Part shown: one piece after another, positions 5,046-9,916 of the stretch
Numbering within the stretch: position 1 is the stretch's first letter
How the letters are laid out: each line of letters starts with the position of its first letter
From: an uncultured Blautia sp.
Lineage (GTDB): Bacteria; Bacillota; Clostridia; Lachnospirales; Lachnospiraceae
Length of the DNA stretch: 9,916 nt
Direction: 5' to 3'
Assembly: GCA_934394595.1 (NCBI GenBank)
Contig: CAKRRX010000095.1
Span: 1-9,916, forward strand
Translations under genes and position numbers: made by a program
The notes under the pieces: generated by a model
Databases searched by the model: none
What the model was told of the DNA's origin: nothing
Seen by the model: the letters and a program-made list of their open reading frames with translations, nothing else

Positions 5046-6374
5046 TCATTTTTTCATATTGACAAACTGAGTATATCTTGGCAGCCATACCAGTTCCACA
5101 GTACCAATTGGACCATTTCTCTGCTTGGCAATAATGATCTCTGCGATATCCTTCTTCTCTGTGTCCTTATGGTAATAATCATCACGGTAGATAAACATTA
5201 CCACATCCGCATCCTGCTCTATAGCCCCTGACTCACGGAGATCTGATAGCATAGGGCGATGATCCGGACGCTGCTCTACAGCTCGGCTGAGCTGGGACAA
5301 AGCGATCACCGGAACACTTAGTTCACGAGCCAGCGCTTTTAGGGATCGGGAAATATCGGAAATCTCCTGCTGTCTGGAATCACTGCGTCCACTTCCTGTC
5401 ATCAGCTGCAGGTAGTCGATCATAACAATCCCAAGATTATGTTCCAATTTGTACTTCCTGCACTTGGAACGAAGCTCTGCAATGGAAATACCCGGAGTAT
5501 CATCTATGATCAGATTGGATCGTCCTATGATATCCGCACCTTCCACCAATTTTGTCCAATCCTCATCCTTCAGATTACCAGTACGCATATTCTGGGAATC
5601 CACATGGGATTCCATAGCCAGAAGACGGTTTACCAGCTGTTCCTTGGACATCTCCAGACTGAAGATTGCCACAGTGACATCCTTGCGAAAAGCCATATAC
5701 TGGGCAATATTCAATACAAAAGCAGTCTTTCCCATAGAAGGACGTGCTGCGATCAGCACAAGATCTGAGGCATGCATTCCGGAGGTTTTGTAATCCAGAT
5801 CTACAAAGCCAGTAGGAATACCGGTTACAGAACCTTTTAGCTTGGATGCCTTCTCGATATTATTTACCGCATTTAAAACAACCTGCTGGATCGGTACAAA
5901 TTCATCACTGGATCTGCGCTGCAAAACATTGAACAGTTTTTTTTCCGCCTCCTCCAGTATCATCTGGGTACTGTCCTTTTCCATATAGCAGGAATTTTCC
6001 ACTTCTTCGTTGACCTTGATCAGACGCCTGAGAACTGCCTTTTCGCTGACAATATTCGCATAATACTTTACATTGGCAGAAGTAGGAACTGCGGCGATCA
6101 GATCTCTTACATACTCCATACTGCTGATATCCGGCGGCAGTTCTTTCTCCTTAAGCCGGTTCTGAAGAGTGATCAGATCTACAGGCTTGCCCTCATTGCA
6201 CAGTTCCACCATAGCATCAAAGATGATCCCATACTGGCTCTGATAAAAATCCTCGCTTGTAAGGATTTCAGATGCCACCAGAATGGCATCCCGATCCAGG
6301 ATCATGGAACCAATGACAGACTGTTCTGCCTCAATGCTGTGGGGGAGAATCCTTTTGATCAGTGCCTCTTCCAT
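5046..6374 (-). CDS. dnaB: Replicative DNA helicase DnaB
   Basis: This is the hexameric, ATP-driven 5'-3' helicase that unwinds DNA at the replication fork and contacts primase. The protein is 442 residues, the usual length, with no intein. The N-terminal domain (about 8-110) begins LPHSIEAEQSVIGSM. A linker region (about 111-180) leads to the RecA-like ATPase. Walker A is ARPSMGKT (210-217), the catalytic Glu is Glu240 in FSLEMS, Walker B is VMIDYLQL (317-324), and DnaB motifs LSQLSRAVEQRPDHRPMLSDL (359-379) and KQRNGPIGT (417-425, arginine finger Arg419) follow. The ATG directly abuts the rplI stop, and its ribosome binding site (AAAGGAAG) lies inside the rplI end, so translation is probably coupled. 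It is the last gene of the gdpP-rplI-dnaB operon. In B. subtilis nomenclature this protein is DnaC. Confidence 0.97.
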   Translation of the reverse strand: MEEALIKRILPHSIEAEQSVIGSMILDRDAILVASEILTSEDFYQSQYGIIFDAMVELCNEGKPVDLITLQNRLKEKELPPDISSMEYVRDLIAAVPTSANVKYYANIVSEKAVLRRLIKVNEEVENSCYMEKDSTQMILEEAEKKLFNVLQRRSSDEFVPIQQVVLNAVNNIEKASKLKGSVTGIPTGFVDLDYKTSGMHASDLVLIAARPSMGKTAFVLNIAQYMAFRKDVTVAIFSLEMSKEQLVNRLLAMESHVDSQNMRTGNLKDEDWTKLVEGADIIGRSNLIIDDTPGISIAELRSKCRKYKLEHNLGIVMIDYLQLMTGSGRSDSRQQEISDISRSLKALARELSVPVIALSQLSRAVEQRPDHRPMLSDLRESGAIEQDADVVMFIYRDDYYHKDTEKKDIAEIIIAKQRNGPIGTVELVWLPRYTQFVNMKK

Positions 6375-6824
6375 TTATGCTTCTTCCTTTACCCACACCT
6401 TAAGACTTCCGGTTACCTTTGGATGAAGACGAATAGGTACATTGGTCACACCAAGGTTTTTGATTGGATTTGGAAGTACCAGCTTCTTTTTCTCAATGTC
6501 AAGATTTAACTGTTTCTTTGCTGCTTCGGAAATCTCCTTGGTAGAAATGGATCCAAAAGTTCTACCGCCCTCGCCCACTTTCAGGGTGAGGATGATCTCT
6601 TTATCCTCCAGATCCTTTGCAAAAGCCTGAGCTGCTTCCAGATTCTCCTGGGCAACCTTCTTTTCGTTTGCTTGCTGAAGCTTCAGGTCATTGAGGTTCT
6701 TAGCAGTTGCCTCCACGCCAAGCTTCTTTGGAAGGATCATGTTTCTGGCATATCCGTCACTTACATTTACGATTTCACCTTTTTTTCCAAGAGATTTTAC
6801 ATCTTCTAATAAAATTACTTTCAT
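6375..6824 (-). CDS. rplI: Large ribosomal subunit protein bL9
   Basis: A protein of the large ribosomal subunit that binds 23S rRNA near the L1 stalk and influences reading-frame maintenance and spacing between ribosomes. It has 149 residues, the standard length. The N-terminal RNA-binding domain (1-39) has [17 protein letters not shown] and the signature [13 protein letters not shown] (24-36). A long connecting helix follows (about 41-74), then the C-terminal domain with [11 protein letters not shown] (84-94). The start overlaps the gdpP stop by 4 bp (ATGA). The ribosome binding site GAAGGAG is inside the gdpP end. The grouping gdpP-rplI-dnaB is common in Firmicutes. Confidence 0.98.
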   Translation of the reverse strand: MKVILLEDVKSLGKKGEIVNVSDGYARNMILPKKLGVEATAKNLNDLKLQQANEKKVAQENLEAAQAFAKDLEDKEIILTLKVGEGGRTFGSISTKEISEAAKKQLNLDIEKKKLVLPNPIKNLGVTNVPIRLHPKVTGSLKVWVKEEA

Positions 6825-8875
6825 TCTTTAAATTCTCCTTCTTTGTATAACTGATCTATGATTTCTTTGAGCATGTCCTCAGTTTCATCCTCAGTGGCCT
6901 TTACCTGGGCACCGGCAATGTTCAAATGGCCGCCTCCGCCCATCCTTTCCATCATTACCTGTACATTGACCTCATCAATGGCTCTGGCACTGACATATAC
7001 CTCATTGTTATAAGGAGTCAGCACAAAAGAAGCCTTCACACCGGCAATATTCAAAAGCTCATTGGCTGCCTGGGCTCCCACTACAGTAGGACTTTCCAGT
7101 CCTTTACTTGGACATCGTCCGATAGCAAAGCAGTTTCGATAAATCTGCGCAGTACGCACCACCTCTGCCCTTGCCTTGTATGCATCAATATCGTCCCGAA
7201 GAAGCTTGCGGACTCTTGTGATATCTGCACCATTTCTTCTTAAGAACGCAGCTGCTTCAAAAGTACGCACACCGGAGCGGGTGGTAAAATTGTTGGTATC
7301 GATCACAATACCTGCATACAGACATTCCGCTTCCAGACTGCGTAATCTCAGGTCATCAGAAAAATACTGCAAAATCTCCGCTACCATTTCACAGGTGGAA
7401 GACGCATAAGGCTCTACATAAGACAGCACTGCATTCTGGATGACCTCGCTGCCTCTTCTGTGATGATCCAGAACTACAATGGTCCTGGTGAGATAAAGCA
7501 GATCCTGGCATTCCGTGTAGCTTGGCTTATTAGTATCTACTACTACCACTACGGTATTATTATCCACCATTTCCCGCGCCTGGGCACCATCGATAAACAT
7601 GGAAGGCTCATAATCTGGATTATTGATATATCCAGCCATAAGCGGCCGGATGGACGTAGTAGGGTCATTGACTACAATACTTACCTGCTTACCAAGGGTC
7701 TTTCCTGCACGATAGATACCAATGGCAGCTCCCAGGGCATCCACGTCTGTAATCTTATGTCCCATGACCACAACACGGTCCTTGGTACTCATAAACTCCT
7801 TCAAAGCCTGAGCCTTCACTCTGGCCTTCACGCGGGTATTCTTCTCCATCTGCTGGGCTTTTCCGCCAAAATATGTGATGGAATCCCCATTCTTGATCAC
7901 TACCTGGTCACCGCCGCGGCCAAGAGCCATTTCAATTGCAATACGGCAATACTCGTAATTCTGAAGATAGTTGGCACCGTTCAGACCGATTCCGATACTT
8001 AAGGTAACTGCCATCTCATTACCGATATTGACAGTCTTGACTTCGTCCAGAATGTTAAAACGCTGCTCCTTCAAAGCCTCCAGAGAACTCTGGCGCATGA
8101 TCAGGAAATACTTGTCTCTCTCCAGCTTGCGCACAAGTCCGTCAAAATCGGAAAAATACTTGGTGATCTTACGGTCGATCAGGGCAATGAGAAGGGATCT
8201 GCGGACTTCCTCCACACCCTCCAGTGCTTCTTCGTAATTGTCCAGATAAGCCAGCGCCACTACCAGCTTGTCATCTTCATTCTTCTGGATATATTCCTGA
8301 AGTTCCGTCTCATCATAAAAGAACAGAGCAATCAGATTGATATCTGTGTCTACATTTTCCAGAATTGCAGCCTTATTGATCACATCTTTCATTGTGACCA
8401 GCTGCATGGAAACCCTGTATATCCGGTCTCCGAAACGGATACTCAGCTCAGAAATTTCATCCTTTCCTTCTGTAGGCAGCTTATCTGCTGTGATTTCTGG
8501 AAAAATCGTATTGATATTCTTCTTGTAGTGCTGTTCTTTCCCGGTAAAAGCAGAAAAAACACGGTTTGACCAGATCAGCCTGCCACTGGTATCCATGATC
8601 GCATAGGGAAGCGCCAGATCATCCAGCAATCTCTTTTCCAGTGCCTCATATTGATTGGCAAAGGAAATCAGATCGTTCAGGATCATAGGCTTATGATACC
8701 TGGTGACCAGAAGAGCTGCTGCCACATAGATCACCAGTCCCAGGGTAGCCAGAACGCCTGCCTTCACACTGATAAAAAAGATCAGAATATCTAGCAGTAC
8801 CAGCAATATGGTCAGATAGAGAGGCCACCTCATAAAACGCTTCATGGAACCTTTGAATTTTAATTTATCCTTCAT
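6821..8875 (-). CDS. gdpP: Cyclic-di-AMP phosphodiesterase GdpP (DHH/DHHA1 family)
   Basis: A membrane-bound phosphodiesterase that hydrolyses c-di-AMP to pApA, controlling a second messenger tied to potassium, osmotic and cell-wall balance. Domains of the 684-residue form: two membrane segments (about 18-36 and 41-58), a PAS-like sensor (about 85-175), a degenerate GGDEF domain (about 180-330, GRGGDQ at 319-324), a DHH domain (about 365-530) and DHHA1 (about 590-676, GGGGH at 646-650). Metal ligands are visible: His373, Asp377 and Asp379 (GHKITDVD), Asp447, the DHH motif 470-472 and Asp526. The enzyme appears intact. The ATG at 8875 is chosen because GAGG lies nine bases upstream. A longer frame to 8968 runs through a promoter and the rpsR terminator and is rejected; ATG 8884 is a weaker alternative. 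It is first in the operon with rplI and dnaB. Confidence 0.95.
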   Translation of the reverse strand: MKDKLKFKGSMKRFMRWPLYLTILLVLLDILIFFISVKAGVLATLGLVIYVAAALLVTRYHKPMILNDLISFANQYEALEKRLLDDLALPYAIMDTSGRLIWSNRVFSAFTGKEQHYKKNINTIFPEITADKLPTEGKDEISELSIRFGDRIYRVSMQLVTMKDVINKAAILENVDTDINLIALFFYDETELQEYIQKNEDDKLVVALAYLDNYEEALEGVEEVRRSLLIALIDRKITKYFSDFDGLVRKLERDKYFLIMRQSSLEALKEQRFNILDEVKTVNIGNEMAVTLSIGIGLNGANYLQNYEYCRIAIEMALGRGGDQVVIKNGDSITYFGGKAQQMEKNTRVKARVKAQALKEFMSTKDRVVVMGHKITDVDALGAAIGIYRAGKTLGKQVSIVVNDPTTSIRPLMAGYINNPDYEPSMFIDGAQAREMVDNNTVVVVVDTNKPSYTECQDLLYLTRTIVVLDHHRRGSEVIQNAVLSYVEPYASSTCEMVAEILQYFSDDLRLRSLEAECLYAGIVIDTNNFTTRSGVRTFEAAAFLRRNGADITRVRKLLRDDIDAYKARAEVVRTAQIYRNCFAIGRCPSKGLESPTVVGAQAANELLNIAGVKASFVLTPYNNEVYVSARAIDEVNVQVMMERMGGGGHLNIAGAQVKATEDETEDMLKEIIDQLYKEGEFKE

Positions 8876-8913
8876 AAGTCTCATCCTCGCATAGAACTTC
8901 TCAGTTATCTGAT

Positions 8914-8942
8914 AGTATAACAGATTTCTTATGCATTTTCCA
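8914..8942 (-). promoter_or_regulatory. Promoter of gdpP-rplI-dnaB
   Basis: On the minus strand TATACT (8919-8914) is a good -10. A TGGAAA -35 (8942-8937, four of six) is 17 bases upstream. Transcription would start near 8907, about 32 bases before the gdpP ATG. It lies just downstream of the rpsR terminator, so gdpP starts a separate transcript. Confidence 0.65.
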
Positions 8943-8951
8943 TATCCGTCG

Positions 8952-8985
8952 AAAAAAAATACCGCCACCCTTCTGGATGGCGGTA
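8952..8985 (-). terminator. Intrinsic terminator of the rpsF-ssb-rpsR operon
   Basis: On the minus strand TACCGCCATCC pairs with GGGTGGCGGTA (eleven pairs, one wobble) around an AGAA tetraloop, followed by a run of eight T. It lies 14 bases after the rpsR stop. This is the strongest terminator in the window. Confidence 0.95.
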
Positions 8986-8998
8986 CAATACTTCCAAA

Positions 8999-9265
8999 TT
9001 AGTCCTGGATGTATGGCATCATAGCGAGATGACGTGCTCTCTTAACAGCAACTGTCAGTGCTCTCTGATGTTTTGCACAGTTTCCGGTAATTCTTCTAGG
9101 AAGGATCTTACCTCTCTCGGAAACATATTTTCTTAATTTTGCTACGTCCTTGTAATCGATCTCGTTATTCTCTTTACCACAGAATACGCAAACTTTTTTT
9201 CTTCTGCGTCCGCCTCTTCTCTTCATTGGAGAATCTGGTCTTTCGCCTCTATTATTGTAAGCCAT
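8999..9265 (-). CDS. rpsR: Small ribosomal subunit protein bS18
   Basis: A protein of the 30S platform that pairs with bS6 on 16S rRNA. It has 88 residues with a basic start ([11 protein letters not shown], 14-24) and the typical core [20 protein letters not shown] (35-54), LPRRITG and CAKHQR (63-68). Cys26, Cys29, Cys63 and His66 form the zinc-ligand pattern of the C+ type of bS18, so it probably binds zinc. AGGAGG lies about eight bases before the ATG. It is the last gene of the rpsF-ssb-rpsR operon and is followed closely by a strong terminator. Confidence 0.98.
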   Translation of the reverse strand: MAYNNRGERPDSPMKRRGGRRRKKVCVFCGKENNEIDYKDVAKLRKYVSERGKILPRRITGNCAKHQRALTVAVKRARHLAMMPYIQD

Positions 9266-9314
9266 TTTGGTTTCCTCCTATATTATTCGGTTCTGGTATA
9301 GCACTTACTATGCT

Positions 9315-9773
9315 TTAGTTAAACGGAAGTTCTTCGTCAATACCATCCGGGATATTCATAAAGCCCTCTACAGATGCTGATGCAGTATCCGGCATAGATG
9401 TATTATCCGGTGCATTTGTACGTGGATGAGATGCAGCATAGCTGTCACTGGAAGCCTTGCTCTCAGCAAACTCCTGCTCTTCCACTACGACCTCTGTAGT
9501 ATAAACTCTCTGTCCCTCACGATTGGTGTAGCTTCCAGTCTGGATACGGCCGGAAACAACAATCTTCAGTCCCTGACGGAAATATTTCTCAGCAAACTCC
9601 GCAGTACGTCCGAAAGAAACACAGCTGATGAAATCAGCACTTGCCTCTCCGTCACGACGGAATCTCCTGTCTACTGCCAATGTATATCTGGCAACTGCCG
9701 TTGCATTTTCTCCTGCGGAATATCTCACCTCAGGATCTCTTGTCAAGCGCCCCATTAAAATTACTTTGTTCAT
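9315..9773 (-). CDS. ssb: Single-stranded DNA-binding protein SSB
   Basis: Binds and protects single-stranded DNA and recruits replication and repair proteins. The 152-residue protein has an OB-fold domain (about 1-103) with MNKVILMGRLTRDPEVRY at the start, FISCVSFGRTAEFAEKYF (48-65) and GRIQTGSY (75-82). A Ser/Ala/Asp-rich disordered linker (about 104-145) and the acidic interaction tail DEELPFN (146-152) follow. The tail has an extra Asn after the Phe that normally ends SSB proteins, and the stop codon directly follows it. GAGAGG lies about nine bases before the ATG. Its position between rpsF and rpsR is the classic arrangement and marks it as the main chromosomal SSB rather than a phage or plasmid copy. 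Confidence 0.97.
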   Translation of the reverse strand: MNKVILMGRLTRDPEVRYSAGENATAVARYTLAVDRRFRRDGEASADFISCVSFGRTAEFAEKYFRQGLKIVVSGRIQTGSYTNREGQRVYTTEVVVEEQEFAESKASSDSYAASHPRTNAPDNTSMPDTASASVEGFMNIPDGIDEELPFN

Positions 9774-9846
9774 AGTACTTACCTCTCTTAAACTGCTAAG
9801 TGAACGGGTTATTAATGGTGCTTTTTAAATCCGGTTCAAAAAAAGA

Positions 9847-9916
9847 TTATGCGTCTTTTCTGACAACTAAGTATCTTAATACGTTGTCCATGATACGTAC
9901 ATGTCTTTCTACTTCT
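9847..9916 (-). CDS. rpsF: Small ribosomal subunit protein bS6, C-terminal part only
   Basis: The last 22 residues (E-V-E-R-H, then VRIMDNVLRYLVVRKDA) are in the window and the gene continues beyond its right edge. The pattern matches the end of bS6, where the last strand reads like ISDDIIRHIVV in B. subtilis. bS6 forms a heterodimer with bS18 on the 30S platform. Its place upstream of ssb and rpsR supports the call. The 73 bases between its stop and ssb contain only the ssb ribosome binding site. The operon promoter and any S6:S18-binding leader lie outside the window. Confidence 0.92.
   Translation of the reverse strand, partial: EVERHVRIMDNVLRYLVVRKDA

Noticed and set aside
4855..5088. 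N-terminal extension of the merR-type gene (78 more residues, start at 5088)
   Set aside because: It would run through the gene's own TATAAT promoter, the dnaB terminator hairpin and the last dnaB codons, and has no ribosome binding site at its start. The ATG at 4854 has a good AAGGAGG and begins exactly at the MerR domain.
5046..6374. Intein or group I intron insertion in dnaB
   Set aside because: DnaB often hosts inteins at the Walker A loop, but here the 442-residue frame is continuous and of normal length with all motifs adjacent.
6821..8875. Possible active diguanylate cyclase in the GGDEF-like region of GdpP
   Set aside because: The motif reads GRGGDQ rather than GG(D/E)EF and matches the known degenerate GGDEF domain of GdpP, which does not make c-di-GMP.
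8876..8968. N-terminal extension of gdpP (31 more residues, start at 8968)
   Set aside because: The extension begins inside the rpsR terminator and covers the gdpP promoter -10. The ATG at 8875 has GAGG upstream and fits the usual GdpP start just before the membrane segments.

Overview
The window looks like the chromosome of a low- to mid-GC Gram-positive anaerobe, most likely Lachnospiraceae (Blautia-like). The grounds are the order rpsF-ssb-rpsR followed by gdpP-rplI-dnaB, AGGAGG-type ribosome binding sites, sigma-A-like promoters, a clostridial 2[4Fe-4S] ferredoxin, a DUF1858 redox-disulfide protein, and a transketolase split into two subunits. The genus is an inference. Nearly all genes lie on the minus strand; only the DeoR-type regulator and the ferredoxin are on the plus strand.

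Right part (about 4900-9916), housekeeping, read right to left. The end of rpsF (bS6), then ssb and rpsR (bS18), close with a strong terminator at 8952-8985. A new promoter (8914-8942) starts gdpP (c-di-AMP phosphodiesterase), rplI (bL9) and dnaB (replicative helicase). These three are tightly coupled: gdpP and rplI overlap by 4 bp, and rplI and dnaB abut. The transcript runs about 100 bases past dnaB through a structured 3' region to the terminator at 4914-4944.

Middle part (about 3500-4900). A MerR-type DNA-binding protein of unknown role has its own promoter directly next to the dnaB terminator. It converges on a 56-residue ferredoxin gene. The ferredoxin is divergent from a 67-residue CxxC protein of the DUF1858 / hybrid-cluster-protein-associated family. 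Each of these small genes has its own promoter and terminator.

Left part (1-3419), accessory carbon metabolism. A glycerol-kinase-like FGGY kinase, transketolase N-terminal subunit and transketolase C-terminal subunit (only its first codons are in the window) form an overlapping minus-strand operon. A divergent DeoR-family repressor sits beside it. The 286-base divergent region holds a consensus promoter for the operon bracketed by two copies of an 18-bp palindrome (ATGTTCTAATTAGAACAT and a 16/18 match). Their centres are 115 bp apart, about eleven helical turns, which suggests repression by DNA looping. The predicted logic is that the kinase phosphorylates a polyol or ketose, transketolase feeds the product into the pentose phosphate pool, and a sugar phosphate relieves DeoR repression. 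The substrate is unknown. The kinase keeps most glycerol-kinase active-site residues but has Ser where E. coli GlpK has Gln246 and Phe270, so simple glycerol phosphorylation should not be assumed.

The window is mostly ordinary. The points most worth a second look are the substrate of the kinase/split-transketolase operon, the paired operators, the competing stems in the dnaB 3' region, and an SSB tail ending in PFN rather than PF. No CRISPR array, tRNA, rRNA, insertion sequence or prophage feature was seen.
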